From Linepithema humile (Eukaryota; Arthropoda; Insecta; Hymenoptera; Formicidae), in NCBI RefSeq assembly GCF_040581485.1, contig NC_090134.1, positions 14,933,501 to 14,997,500 on the forward strand: a stretch of DNA of 64,000 bases, given 5' to 3'. How positions within the stretch are numbered: position 1 is the first letter of the stretch; every line of letters begins with the position of its first letter. The translations under genes were made by a program, and so were the position numbers. Positions 1-15,000 of the stretch are shown here, in pieces. Below the pieces are notes generated by a model. The model was not told the origin of the DNA, ran no database searches, and saw only the letters and a list, made by a program, of their open reading frames with translations.

Positions 1-3000
1 GTCCAATTCATAAAGACCATTGTATACAGCAGCATAAATATGGGCGTTATCAAATTCTAGAGAACATATATCTTTGTCATGTTCCACATTATACGCCTAA
101 AAATTTTTAAGACAATTAATAATAATTCACTAATAAAGTACAAGATACAAAAAAATTTGAAAACAAAATACAAACTTTAATGGCAACACTCTGTCTCTGG
201 TCCCATAGAACTCCTGCACTACCCCCCGTCACAAAAGTGTACAAATTATCTGATGAGCAACAACAGAATGGAGCATATATGGAAGAACCCCATTTACGTA
301 CAAATTCAGATGTTCTGCAATCACAATAGCAAATATAAATAAATTGAATGACTAGTATTAACCCAAGTAGCACATATTTGTTTCAAAAACGTTTCACAAA
401 TGTTTCTTTGAAACGTTTCATAACAGTTCTAAAAAACGTTTTTCATTGGTAAAAATGTCAACCCGAAATACGTTAAGGCCGGTATTCATAGTCATTTCTT
501 ATATTTAAGATCGTCTTAATGGCCGGTTTATGCTTCGGTCTTAATCTTAATCTTAAGAGTTGATAACGTAGAATGCCATAAGGGCGTTTATACTTCCCTA
601 GTCTTAATCTTAGTCTTAATCTTAATCTTGGAAAGATCCCATCTTTTAACTTTAGTCCCTAATGTCCTAAGGCCGGGCCAATGAGGTAAGTCTGACGTCC
701 GACGCAGCACGAAACCGCGCGAAATAATGGTTTTCGATTCTTGTAAAATACAAAAATGAGTGATGCTGATTTAATTGAATGTGTCCAACAATTCGATGTT
801 GTTTGGAATAAAAAAAATCCAAATTATAAAAATAAATTAATGGTTAGGTTTTGTTACATTTGCACATGCGTAGTCCGAATTTCCAGGGAAGCATAAACGA
901 GTCCTTAAGATTAAGTTAAGATTAAGACTAAGATTAAGATTAAGACCGAAGCATAAACCAGCCATAAGTCGTCGTCATCGTCGTCTTAAGATACTAATAT
1001 GGCTTTTTGATTGGTTCGTAGCATTTTAAGACAAAACTTAAGACAATCTTAAATATAAGAACGGACTATGAATATCGGCCTAAGAGAAATGTTATTTTTC
1101 CGACAAAAAAACGTTTAAGAAACGATCAAAAAAACGTTATTTTTCCGACAAAAAAACGTTTAAGAAACAATTAAAAAAGAGTTTTTTTTCTTTTATCAGC
1201 AAAAAAATATACTTTTTTTTACGGAATTAATAAAATAATGTATTCGTACATATGTATATGTGTACCCAGATAGCACAAATGTCTTAAAAACATCTGTAAG
1301 AAGGTCTGATGAAGGCCTAATATAGGTCGAAACGTTTGTCTTTATAATATATGATATAATATATTGCATGAATAACTAGCAACGACTCTTTTTGCCTTTT
1401 TCATCTAATATTAATTCATATTTTTATTGGAACCTTAATATTATTATTGTATTTCAATATATACAGGGTGGGCTATTTTAATCCATCCACGCAAATTTCT
1501 CCGTAAGTAAGCCAAATACAGAAAAATGGTTCAGACAAAAGTTGTTCAGGACAATGGGGGTCACCTATTTATGCTAGTGACTTTGACCTTGAAGTCAATT
1601 TTTAAGGTTATTTGAAGGTCAGAGTTATTTTTTTAAATGAAAACCCCTATTTTTGATTCCAAAATCTAATAGCTGGTGTCAAGAGCTTTCCAAAACACTA
1701 TGGGTGTTTACGATAATTCAAGTTCGAGTTAGTTTCACTAGGACCGAAAAATGAGATAGACATAACCATCTAGAATCTTTATGATTTATGACAACTCGAC
1801 GCTGTCTTGTATTGCTTGAGTTAAATTAATTGAATTTGTTGAGTTTATAGAGCAAATTTTATTGTAATAAAAAAATGTCAACTGCAAATCAGTCTATGAA
1901 AGAAACAAATAATGTTGGTATGTATGTTGGTATACCTCTTTAAAGCCTTGTGTCCACGATGCTAGAACTCGATCCGAGATCTCGGTCCGAGTCCTCGAAC
2001 AATAATATTTATACTTGGCTGAATATAGTTAGCGTTGTAATCGAGTTACGATTCTTTACGATGATTTTCTGATCTATGTTATAGAAAACTCATATCTTCA
2101 AACAACCACTAAGTTGGTTTATAGATATCATCAAGTGATGCACCGCTTGATTTCGAATGTTTTATTTTATTTAGATGGTCCAGATATTGTAATCTTAAAT
2201 TATTAATTTTTTTTTTGCAATTTTAGTTGTTAGTGGTTGTTTTGTTAATTCTTTGTACTGATTACAGATTATCTGTAAAGCTTGATCTCGTTTCATACGA
2301 TTATGATAATCAACACTTTTTGTAACATATATACAAAGATGTTGTTGATATAACATTAATAAAATTTTAACATTTTCCTTATTATCCATTTTTTATTATA
2401 AAAGAAGTTTTTACTGAAAATCAATTTTATATATTATTATACTTTTCTTGAAAAATAATATGTATATATAGGTTATAATATATTTTTAATGTCTAATTTA
2501 ATCTGCATTGAAACTAATAATAACTACTTATGTAAATCTTATTAATTATTAATCTTATTAATTTATTTTATTTAAGAATTATATTTCTCTTATTTTTTCA
2601 ATTCTATAATTACTTACTAAAATATTATTTATATTGTTCACAGTATCTCGTATCACTATAAGTATCTTATATTTTGTCTTGACAGATAGTAAAAGAAACT
2701 AGTAAAATCTAATAACTCGCAATAACTCGTACCGAAAAATGGGACGCAACGCATTTTTTCGTTCGAGCTTTTTATTCGAGTTCTGCATCCAAGTTCAGTG
2801 TGTACATGATCCGAGTTCTAGTAACTTTCCCTCGGTCCGAGATCTCGGACCGAGTTCTAGCATCGTGGACACAAGGCTTAATAGATATAATTATATATAT
2901 ATGTATATAATTATATTTATTAAACTCAACAAATTCAATGAATTTAACTCAAGCAATACAAGACAACGTCGAGTTGTCATGAATCATAAAGGTTCTAGAT

Positions 3001-6000
3001 GGTTATGTATATCTCATTGTCGGTCCTAGTGAAACTAACTCGAACTTGAATTATCGTAAACACCCTATAATAAAGTTATTTTTCATTAAGTACTTTTCGA
3101 GTTATGAGGCTTGTAAATTACAGTATTTTGACATAAAATACAAAATATCTTGTAAAACATTCAATTTTTGGAAATCTTACCTTAATACTTTTATGCATAA
3201 AATAATGAGACGAATCAATTGGTATAAAGAAAACACATTGGTTTTAAAAAAAAGTATGCAGTTGCATGTTGCAAATTACATATTTTTTCTTGAAAGCAAC
3301 TATGTGTTTTCTTTATACCAATTGATTCGTCTCATTATTTTATGCATAAAAGTATTAAGGTAAGATTCTCAAAAATTGAATGTTTTACAAGATATTTTGT
3401 ATTTTATGTCAAAATACTGTAATTTACAAGCCTCATAACTCGAAAAGTACTTAATAAAAAATAACTTTATTATAGTGTTTTGAAAAGCTCTTGACACCAG
3501 CTATTAGATTTTGGAATCAAAAATAGGGATTTCCATTTAAAAAAATAACTCTGATCTTCAAATGACCTTAAAAATTGACTTCAAGGTCAAAGTCACTAGC
3601 ACAAATAGGTGACCCCCATTGTCTTAAACAACTTTTGTCTAAACCATTTTTCTGTATTTGGCTTACTTACGGAGAAATTTGCGTGGATGGATTAAAATGG
3701 CCCACCCTGTATAACTCACCTTATTTGCCGCAGAAGTGCGAAGATATTTAGTATAAATTTTGGCGTTGGCGTTTTGATACAAAATAGATCAAGTCGTAAG
3801 TCATGTCATAACGGCTATGATCCAGTGATGCGATGTTTCCTACCGGGCTCCCTGCTTCCGAGTTCCACAAGCAAAAAGCGTTCAGCACATGTACGCGCTT
3901 CTCGCTTGTGTGGGGTAGGAAATTTGTGCCCGGTAGAAAACATGGCATCACTGTTATGATCTATACATGAGAATCGATAATTCTAACCTCATCGCCCTCT
4001 TTAGTATTCGCATATTTGAAAATAAAAATTAACATGTAGTCTCTGTAGTGATTATACGTATACATAATTTTGAATTAAAAACATTTAGTTTTTTCTTGTT
4101 TTTTAAAAACGTGAAAAAAACGTTTTTTAAATTATAGTTTTAAAAATGTTTCTGTTGAATGGTTTCAAAAACGTTTCTTATTAATGCTTAACGGTTAAGA
4201 AACATTGGATACATTTAGGAAATGTATCCCACGCAGCACAAAACATCTTATGACATCTTAAAGATATCTTAATGTCAAGGTATGTTTTCAAGCAAAGGAC
4301 AAGTTGACACAAATCGACACAAGTATCACTCTGTCTTTGTTCGATATTCAATGAGCAACAGAGAGAATAATACTTTTGTGTCGCTTGTGTCTCTTGGTGG
4401 AAAACTACCAAAGTAATCCTCAGGACATTGAGATATCCCTAAGATGTCATAGGATGTTTTGTGCTGTGTGGGATATGAAACGAACATGTGCTACCTGGGA
4501 ACAGTAAGATTTATTACCTTAAATCCATTTTTTTAATAGAACAATAAAAACACATGAGAATAGTGTGAGGATCCTCCCACAGTAGTTGGCAACAATAATT
4601 ATCATATTTTTTATCCATTACCTGATAACTAAAATTCCTTTACATTAGCATGTTGTATATTTTATTCCAAATATACATAAAAACCTATGTTCTGTCTAGC
4701 AAGAGAAAGATTCACGGTTAAGATAAAAACTCGTCCATTTCGCTCAGGTTTCCCCTCACGGGACGCTTATGCCCGTTTCCACCAACGTGGTTCAAAATCT
4801 GAACCAAGTTTAAACTCCGATCAATGACATTTTGCGTTCCATCAATTATTTAGTAAAAGTTCAACTCAGTTAAACGGCGTTTATCGTGAACGCCCATTTT
4901 TGGCCGACTAACAAGTTTGAACGGCGTTTAAGCAGAAAACAATGCAATATTTGAGGTTATGTGTAGTTGCAGTATCTGTACTTGATATTGTATGTTTTCC
5001 AGCAAAGGACACAAGTTGACACAAATCGACACAAGTATTATTCTGTCTTTGTTCAATATTCAATGAGCAACAGAGAGAATAATACTTTTGTGTCGCTTGT
5101 GTCTTTTGGTGGAAAACTATCATTGTATACACGAAATTTCTTGTGTAGATCATTATGGCATCTTATAATATTTTATCCGATTTATCTGATGATGAAGATA
5201 TTGTAATCGAAAGAAGGCCTAGAAGATTTGAATTACGTATGAACTATTTTGATGATTTGGAAGACATTGAATTTAAAATATGGTACAGTTGAATAAGGAA
5301 TGTACAAGGATGGACTTTTATTAGGAGATAATAGTTATTCTATAATATCGTATTTAATGACGCATTGTTGCTCATTAGGTTTGTTCTTTATTGCTGAACT
5401 TTCTGCACTAGTTTACACTAGAGATGGGCGATTTTAAAAAATAACTTGATATTTTAAATATCGAGTAAAAGAAAAAAAATCATAAAAGTGTCGATTATAT
5501 TACTAAAAAGAAATCGAAAAATCGATTAATTGTTTTATTTTCCTTTTAATTCCTTTTAATTTATTTTTTAAAGAAATCTTAATTAATATTTATTCTGCAA
5601 TTTATATATTAATTTTATTTTAATTTCAAAAAAAATTTCTTTAAATCAAGTTTTTTAATAAATCTGTAGAAAAATATCCATTGCTAAATACAGCTGAAAA
5701 AAAAACAGTTTTATTAACTTTATTAATTGAAATAAAAGTTTTTATATGAATTTCTTATTATGCACTCTGCTGGAACAAATAACACTTAGTTCTTGTATGT
5801 AATACGAGTACATACAAATTGTTACCTAATCTTTTGCCTCTAACCTAACTGATAGCTCGCGCAAAATACAGCATAAAGACAATATTTATAACTTAACCTT
5901 ATCCTTTTATGGCTTCTGGGGATCGACTACGGGTGCATTCGTTTATGCAGTTACTGCCGCAGATGTCGTTCGTTTACTCCGCCTGCGAAAATAACTGCAG

Positions 6001-9000
6001 CGCAGTTTGTCGTTCGTTTACGCAGGGATGTATCTCATCTGCGCAGGTACTTCGGAGGTCCTGCTCTGGATGCTCTGCTTGCAGTACTGCGTAAACGAAT
6101 ACACCCATTGCGAATCTAGCTTAATTATCTGCATCCACATTGATTAATTAAAATGTGAAAATAGATTTTATTAAAATAAAAAATCAAAAAGGGGTAGAAC
6201 AACTCCTCGAAATCGATCCCGCAAAAGTAAAAGTAATCCAAGATAAGTATTATATAATGGAAAAATTTTTTAAAGTTTACGATATTCGTATTTACAATCA
6301 AATTAACCTAAAAATGCACACGTATTAAATGTAGATTGAAAATCTAAACACATTATAAAATTTTAAACTGTCTGAATTTTCTATAAACAAATTTTGTAAT
6401 GTTTTGGGATTTGTTTTTGTAAATTTATCTCAGGTACAGGTTCTGCTGCAATAGTTCCTAACCATGTAATGATTTCGTCTACAGCTGATATAGAAAAAGG
6501 ATCAGAGAACTCTCAATTTAAGAATGTTTTGATCCCGTCTTCATTATTTTCGCAAAATTTTGTATAGACACAACGTAATGCAACTTCGCCAATGCTTTTA
6601 AATCCATTCACGCAGCCATTCACGCAGGTGTGCGTTCGGTAAATTAGATAACGTGACTAGCAGATGATAAACGCAGTGGATGCGCTAACCGCTGCATAAA
6701 CGAATGCACCCTATGGGTTTGTTCGTTTTAGCTACACTGGGGCTGCTCTGGGTCTGCTCTACACAGGATAATACAGGACAGATAAATAGTTTGTCCTGTA
6801 TTATCTTGTTTAGAGCAGACCCAGAGCTGCCCCAGTGCAGCTAAAACGAACAAGTCTTATGTATCATGCAATATAGTGAAAATGACAAAAGTGAGCAAAT
6901 TTACTATCTATGATCTTATTAGTCAACATCTAGTAAAATTGCTCACTTTTATTATTCCTGCCGGCCTCAGCTCTTTTGACGAAGTTAGCGATCTAGTACT
7001 AGTATAGACATCTGTGACATTGCATGATATAAAATCAACCCCCAGAATAAGGATGGGCGAGATTTATCGATTAATCAAAATAACCGATAATTTTGTTTCA
7101 ATTAATCGATATTTTCAACCGATTAATTTTTCTTTCGAGTAATCAATATTTGATTCTTTTCACTTAACATCGCCAAACTGATTCTGTATCATGCAATGTA
7201 GTGAAAATGACAAAAGTGAGCAAATTTACTAGGTGTTGACCAATAAGATCATAGATAGACCTTCAGAAGCCATAAAAGGATAAGATTAAGTTATAAATAT
7301 TGTCTCTATGCTGTATTTTGCGCGGGCTATCAATTAGGTTAGGGCAAAAAATTAGGTAACAATTTGTATGTACTCGTATTACAAACAAGAACTAAAGCCC
7401 GCGGCACACGGTACTATTTTCTCTGCTAGATTGCCAACTAGAGTAGTTTTCCACCAAGAGACACAAGCGACACAAAAGTATTATTCTTTCTGTTGCTCAT
7501 TCAATATCGAACAAAGACAGAGTGATACTTGTGTCGATTTGTGTCAACTTGTGTTCTTTGCTGGAAAACATACTAGATGTGCATACTTGCTATTGTGTGG
7601 GCAGCAGTGCTACTGGCCATATTGTTGGCTTGACTTCAGACGATGCGGGCTTCCATACTGGCTAAGCAAACTGAATTAAACATGGAGTAGGCCATTGCCA
7701 CTGCAGGGCAACATAAAAAAATGCAATTGCATTATTTTTAATTTTTGCTTTGCAATTTGCTATGGACATCATATTTGTTAATGTATAACAATACTAACAC
7801 CAACCAAGAGAATACTTTCACGTAACTTAACTTAATTTAACTAATGAGGTTGTGTCGTGATTGGCTCTTGCAATGAGCCAGCACAGAACCACGCAAGAAA
7901 AATAGCACCTGTTCTATCATGGAAATCCAGCATATCAGTCAGTAGCATGACCAGTAGACACACAATTTCCAGTCTAGCAGACAGCAAGATTGCCAGCACA
8001 AACGCACGTAAGCAATCCAGCAGAGAAAATAGTACCGTGTACCGCTGGCTTTACGTAAGGTCTGTTCTTTATAGCTGAACTGGCTGCACTAGTTCAGAGT
8101 TTATCTTTTTCCCTCCATATTGGAAGGAGAAAGTAAACTCTGAACTAGTGCAACCAGTTCAGCTATAAAGAACAAACCTACTATTTCAATTCAGTTCAGT
8201 GCAGTGTGAACTCAGTGCAGCAATAAAGAACAAACCTAGGCCGGTATTCATAGTCATTTCTTATATTTAAAATCGTCTTAAGTCATCGTCATCGTCGTCT
8301 TAAGATACTAATATGGCTTTTTGATTGGTTCGTAGCATTTTAAGACAAAACTTAAAACAATCTTAAATATAAGAACGGACAATGAATACCGGCTCTATTG
8401 TTAAATCCACGAACTCCTGCGGAGCAACTTTACAATGAATCGCATATACGTACTCGAAATATAATTGAACGCCTCTTCGGAATTTGGAAAAGACGATTTC
8501 CAGTTTTAGCATTAGGACTACGTTTGCAATTGAACAAAGTAATGGTTGTAATAGTGGTCACCGCTGTTTTACACAACATTGCTCGTCAAAATATTTTTCC
8601 TTACTTAAATCTTCCAGCACCTTGGGATCAACTATTTAATCATGGCAATATAAATCCTCTTGATAATGCAGATAACAGAAATAATGATAATGCTGCCAAT
8701 AGAAGAATATTTATCGACTATTTTCAGAGGTAAAGAAAATAAAAATATAATGTACAATATAATTTGTACAAAATATTGGAAATAATATATTAATAATTAC
8801 ACTTCTGTTTGTATTACAGTTTATTGTAAGTTGGGCTATTAAATTAAAGAAAAAAGTCTACTAGAAGAAAATACAAACAATGTTATTGTAAAACATTATT
8901 ATAATATTAATTATTTAGAGAATATGTAATGTAAATATACTATATACATATTTTGAAAATATAACAGTCTTATATTTCTCAATCCTATCTTTTGCATTTG

Positions 9001-12000
9001 TTATATAAAATATTAACAATTATTTACTTCATTATTTAGTTAATTATATTAAGACTGTATAATATTTCTTATATTGCTAATAAAACAAATAATATTTATG
9101 ACATATAAATAAATCTTGCTTTTTTATCACATCTCTTTGAACAAAGTAAACCTTCCACAAATATATATTGTTGTTTACAGAAAGTCGTTCTTCTATGCGA
9201 GAAGAAGTCGATAATCTCTTCTTTTTCCAACGGAAGATTATGTATTTTGTAATCGTTTTTTATTTAACCGCAGTCGCTCTCTCACTCACGACTTCAATTC
9301 GTCCAATGTCGCGGCGCGAACACGTCAATTATTAAACAAGTTATAACATGCTTATTAACGGTTGTACAACTGTTGTGTTTTCTAAACGCACCAATCACAT
9401 TATTTGATACAAATATAATTTGAGTTAGCACACATATGGGGTGCTTACGATAATTCAAATTCGAGTTAGTTTCACTAGGGCCAAAAAATGAGATAGACAT
9501 AACCATCTAGAACCTTTATGATTTATGACAACTCGACGCTGTCTTGTATTGCTTGAGTTATATTCATTGAATTTATTGAGTTTATTGAGCAAATTTTATT
9601 GTAATAGAAAAATGTTATTTATTATTATTATTAATTATATTATTATTAATTTATTAAAGAGGTATACCAACATACATACCAACATTATTTGTTTCTTTCA
9701 TAGACTGATTTGCAGTTGACATTTTTTTATTACAATAAAATTTGCTCAATAAACTCAACAAATTCAATGAATTTAACTCAAGCAATACAAGACAGCGTCG
9801 AGTTGTCATGAATCATAAAGGTTCTAGATGGTTATGTCTATCTCATTTTTCGGTCCTAGTGAAACTAACTCGAACTTGAATTATCGTAAACACCCATGGT
9901 ATATGTTCAGTTGATTGGAAAGAAGGTACAGTTGAAAGAAAGCAAAACAAGTTGACCAAAGATTAAACTGCGATTAAAGTTAAACGCAGTTTCCTGGAAC
10001 TCTGAATTGAACAACGTTGGAGGAAACCAAGATCTATAGAGAGAAGGTTACCTCAATAAAACCGGTTGTTGGCGAGGGACGATGAAAGAAGGGGAGAGCT
10101 AGAAGCAGCTTGTTGACGAGGGACGATGAAGGAAGGGAAGAGCATGATGATCTCATCTGCAAACAGTAGCTGTCTGAGATAGTTTCTGCTCGCAGATGAC
10201 ATCAGCATTGCCCCTCTTGCCGCTCGCCCTTCTCTGCATTTGCCCCTTTTGTCGCTCGTCCCTCTTTGCGTATGAGGTAACCTTCTCTCTACAGATCTTG
10301 ACTTTTTTCAACGTCTATTAACTCTAACCGACTGGTAACTTTTCAGAATAGCCAACTTAAAACTCGAAACTTGTATATGTCGTTAATCCTAAAATCTCAG
10401 TATATTGATAAAAAATGTATAGAAATTGACTGTAAAAAAAGATTTTGCAATACTAACACTATATTATTATATTATATACATTGAAATATATACCATACTG
10501 GAACGAGCACGTCTTTGTTCTCGACCGGTCAGATGGAGATAGCTGTTCGGACCCGGATCTCTCTATCTAACTAACAGTTTTGGTCACGTGTTCACAGCTA
10601 CTATTAGTCGAGAGTAGATGAGATAGAAAGAGAAATCCGGTACCGAGTCACTGCCTTGTCTGACCGTTTTGTCGAATGGAGGGGGTAGCCTGTGCTCGTT
10701 CCAGTATGGTATATAGTTCAATGATTATATATAATATTTAGCTTATGAGAGAAATTTTCTCTTTCAATTGCAATATTTCATTCTTCATGTTGGCAATCCT
10801 GTAACCGTTGGTTAAAGTTAACCGACGTTGGAAAAAGTGGCCCTTAAGCTTCGAGAGCGGGCAGCCATGCCGTTTGTTGATCGAGCTCAGAAATTATTCA
10901 GTGCTTGTTCTTTTTTGAACAATTGCATAATTTTTTTCACATTTTTTGACACCAAAATTCGGTTTTTTCTAGTTTTATTCAATCTATTACTCTCTTCAAA
11001 AACAGCACGTGTATGTTTGTTGAATGGATGAATGCGCGTGCGTGCGTATGCATGTGTGTGCGTGCGTATGCATGTGTGTATGTGCGTATGCAACTGTGTG
11101 CGTGCGTATGCAACTGTGTGCGTGCGTGTGTATACACACCTACACGACAATTGCAGCACGCCAAATATGACTAATAAAACTGTTTTTTCATCCATCTCTA
11201 TAAATTTAGGATATTTTTAGTCGCATTGAGGTTAAAACTATCTAATATAAAACTGTCTGTTACAAAATATAGTTTACGTTTCTTCACACATCCCACACAG
11301 AACATGACATCCATTGGACGTCCATATAATCTCCATAACTCCATACTACATCTATTTCTACAATGGATATTAGATAGATTTCTATTAGAAATTCATATTA
11401 TCTCCATGATAAATGACGTCTATAAATCCATCATAGGTGTCTATTAGATATCTGTTATCGATGTTTGGTAGAAGTATCAGTATCCATAGTAACGAATAAG
11501 CCGAGAGCACAAGCTTTTACATAAAGCATAACGCATAAGCATAAGGAAATTGATTGGTCTATATATAAGCATAAGCAAATGCATAAGGAAATGGACCAAT
11601 CAATTTCCTTATGCTTATGCGTTATGCTTTATGCAAAAGTCTGTGCTCCGGCCAATATTGTTAGGGCATCGTCGATGTCAAACGTTTCGGCTGATCATTC
11701 AGCCATCTTCAGTGTTAACGTTACAAATTTGTTTAGTAGAAAGATTGTGATTTCAATTCGTTATTAATAAAATTATTTGGAAGTAAAGTCACAAATGTGA
11801 TTGCGAGATAGTCTTGTTTATGTAGGTGTTAACAGAATGTCACCATGTTCTTGGGTGTTTACGATAATTCAAGTTCGAGTTAGTTTCACTAGGACCGAAA
11901 AATGAGATAGACATAACCATCTAGAACCTTTATGATTCATGACAACTCGACGCTGTCTTGTATTGCTTGAGTTAAATTCATTGAATTTATTGAGTTTATT

Positions 12001-15000
12001 GAGCAAATTTTATTGTAATAGAAAAATGTCAACTGCAAATCAGTCTATGAAAGAAACAAATAATGTTGGTATGTTTGTTGGTATACCTCTTTAATAAATT
12101 AATAATAATAAATTAATATAATAATAATATAATATAATATAATAACATATAATATAATATAATAATATAATATAATAATAATATAAATATAATATAATTT
12201 TATAATAATAATATAATTAATAATAATAATAAATGACATTTTTCTATTACAATAAAATTTGCTCAATAAACTCAACAAATTCAATGAATTTAACTCAAGC
12301 AATACAAGACAGCGTCGAGTTGTCATAAATCATAAAGGTTCTAGATGGTTATGTCTATCTTATTTTTCGGTCCTAGTGAAACTAACTCGAACTTGAATTA
12401 TCGTAAACACCCACAGTCGAGAACATGGTGACATTCTGTTAACACCTACATAAACAAGACTATCTCGCAATCACATTTGTGACTTTACTTCCAAATAATT
12501 TTATTAATGACGAATTGAAACTACAATCTATCAAAGCTCTATGAAATATCTATAAAACATCTATAATTGCTCCATATGATATCTATGAATATATCTAATG
12601 GATGTCGAATGGAGGTATGTAATGCGAAACTGTGGATGTCTAGTAGACATCTATAGGAGATTACATGGACATCTAATAGAGGTTTCGAATCTCCATGATG
12701 GACATCTGGATATCCATTAGAGGTTTTTGTTCCGTGTGGAATGTGTCCGTTCCGTTCCATAAAAAATTTCTCTACCAGTCCCATGTAGCAAAAACGGAAC
12801 GGAAATATAGTTACAAAATATATTTCACTTTAATAATTCAGTATTTTTAAGTACTCATAGTAATGTAATTTGCAAGAAAATTGCAGAAATTATGTACTTA
12901 TATAATTGCTTCAACCACATTTAAATAACGAAATATTAACGTAATTAAGTACATTTACTTGTGATCGAGGCGACATTCCGTTCCGTTTTTGCTACATAGG
13001 ACTGGTAGAGAAATTTTTTACGGAACGAAACGTGAACGGAACACTCAATTCTAATGAGAAATCCGATCCGTCATTCCGATCCGTGCTCAATAGGACTGCA
13101 CCTTTAATTTCACAAATAGGAATACACCGTCATCTATAGTTATCCGAGTTGAATCAATTAGTAACAAAAACTCGGACCGATTTCTAGCATCGTGGACCTA
13201 TGGCAGTCGGCGGCCTTAAGAGGTTGCTGAAGTCATTTTGTTACCGACTAAATTTCTAATTTTCTAAAAAGTATGGCTTTTTTTATTGCTTTAATAAAAT
13301 TACAAATCCTTTGGTGTAAATAAAATACAAATGCTAATCTTTCAACTGCTGGCCAAATTTAAACTAAATAATAAAAAAAAATTTTGAAAATTTACCGACA
13401 ATGTCATCTCAAAGAATTATATCTTTTGTATCAAAATTATATTGCTTCAATCTGCAAAACAAGACCAGGAGCTGAAGAAGAGCGTATGAAACAATAATGG
13501 AAAACCAAAAAAAATAGAGCTTAGAGATTTATTTTCAAAAAGCCATACTTTTCAGATTTATGCAAAGCATGCGTGCAATATAGAAAGAATAAGGTAAAAA
13601 AGAGCTATAGATTAATTCCGAGATTTTCGGATAGAGGCGCTATACAGTTCTCTATACAATGCTATCTGTCATATACATCAGAATATTTTAGGTTAATTAT
13701 GTGTGTAGTGGCGTGTGTACGTGCGTGCGTGCGCGCGCGCGCGCGTGTGTGTGTGTTATATGCTACGAAACTCGGCTTAAAAAAATGGGTTGAAGGCACT
13801 CTGAGGGATAAAAAGTGTATGTATTATACATAAAATTTGCAACATTTACATTATTTAGTTACATACATATTCTATTCATATTCTAATTTCTGTAAAATAC
13901 TTTTATTCATGTGCTTTATGTGTATATATTATGTATATTATGTGCTCCATATTATGTATATTCACATCAAAGTATCTATGTAAAAAGTTAATATCATTTT
14001 ATATATTGTATATATTTTTATAATAAATGTATATGTCATATAACTTATTTATAAAGCATGAAATATAAAGGTATTTTTAGTTTCGGTAATTATGCAGAAT
14101 ACCCACGTCACCTCCGATTTTGACCCAACTGGTCTCATTCGATGCGTTTTTTCTTTTAAAAAAACTTTTTCCTTTCACTAAATTGTCGCTCTGTCCCAGG
14201 AGACGAGATATTAAGCGTCAAAGTTGACGACTTTTCAGGTAAAAAAACTGTCACTTTGACGAATTATAGCGATGTGAGCATACGCTGCGGTCAGGCGCGC
14301 ATGCGTTGTAACAGAATTGTGCGCGGATAATCATTAATTGCAAGTTGCAAACCCATATAAAATAGTATAATTATGGACCTTGCTTTGCGTAGACACAGGG
14401 TATTCCGCCCCCCCTGCGGGGGGGGCGGACCCCCTGTGTAAAATAAAAATAATAAAACTTTCGTGCGTATTCCAGAGCGGCATAGATTGCTTTATCTATC
14501 AAACTAGCTTTAACATTATATATTTTTGTGCAATCCAAACTAGCTATGCTAAAGCTAGTTTGGATTGCAAAAATATATAATGCTAAAGCTAGTTTGATAG
14601 ATAAAGCAATCTATGCCGCTCTGGAATACGCACAAAAGTTTTATTATTTTTATTTTACACAAGGGGTCCGCCCCCCCGCAGGGGGGGCAGAATACCCTGT
14701 GTCTACGCAAAGCAAGGTCCATAATTATACTATTTTATATGGGTTTGCAACTTGCAATTAATGATTATCGGAAATATATTTTATACTTCGCGCACAATTC
14801 TGTTACATCGCATGCGCGCCTGACCGCAGCGTATGCTCACATCGCTATAATTCGTCAAAGTGACAGGTTTTTTAACCTGAAAAGTCGTCAACTTTGACGC
14901 TTAATATCTCGTCTCCTGGGACAGAGCGACAATTTAGTGAAAGGAAAAAGTTTTTTTAAAAGAAAAAACGCATCGAATGAGACCAGTTGGGTCAAAATCG

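Larger units (their letters stand above)
1702..3065. mobile_element. Inverted-repeat element family F, copy 1
   Basis: Ends GGGTGTTTACGATAATTCAA and its inverse. Flanked by TAT (1699-1701 and 3066-3068); the opposite arm of R1 reads ACTATAATAAAG without the insertion, so the duplication is confirmed against an empty site. It contains family G copy 1 at 1944-2878. Confidence 0.8.
1464..3709. mobile_element. CAGGGTG-ended palindromic element R1 with nested insertions
   Basis: Ends CAGGGTGGGC and GCCCACCCTG, flanked by TA on both sides, as expected for a TA-targeting (Tc1/mariner-like) element, though no transposase is present. The arms are long and near-identical: the sequence after 3066 folds back on 3150-3480. 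A family F element (1702-3065) is inserted in the left arm, and it in turn hosts a family G element. Confidence 0.7.
361..4500. mobile_element. Large DNA element with TIR of type CCCARGTAGCACA, hosting nested insertions
   Basis: The left end (CCCAAGTAGCACATATTTG, from 362) and right end (reverse complement CCCAGGTAGCACATGTTCG, ending 4499) are matching terminal inverted repeats. Just inside both ends a short AAACGTTTC motif is reiterated many times (380-450, 1090-1200, 4090-4190). Between them lie a Harbinger-like MITE pair (477-1080), a CAGGGTG palindrome (1464-3709) and a second CAGCACAAA element (4228-4472). A clear target duplication was not found. It lies inside FBXW4 intron 4. Confidence 0.55.
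11290..12740. mobile_element. TIR element with CCCACACAGAACA ends and reiterated GATGTCC words, hosting a palindrome and family F
   Basis: The left end CCCACACAGAACATGACATC pairs loosely with TTTTGTTCCGTGTGG near 12725-12740. Both halves are built from degenerate copies of a short ATGGACATC/ATATC word. Inside lie family D copy 1 (11498-11654), a palindrome (about 11750-12530) and family F copy 3 (11853-12412). The pairing is approximate. Confidence 0.4.

Noticed and set aside
3046..3363. 105-codon frame
   Set aside because: Runs through the hairpin centre of element R1; sequence is AT-rich and self-complementary.
11029..11220. Cys/Val/Arg and His/Thr-rich frames
   Set aside because: Products of the GTGCGTATGCA microsatellite.
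14380..14897. Three overlapping open frames of 66-94 codons
   Set aside because: They lie in the two arms of a near-perfect palindrome, so the frames mirror each other; no protein motif.
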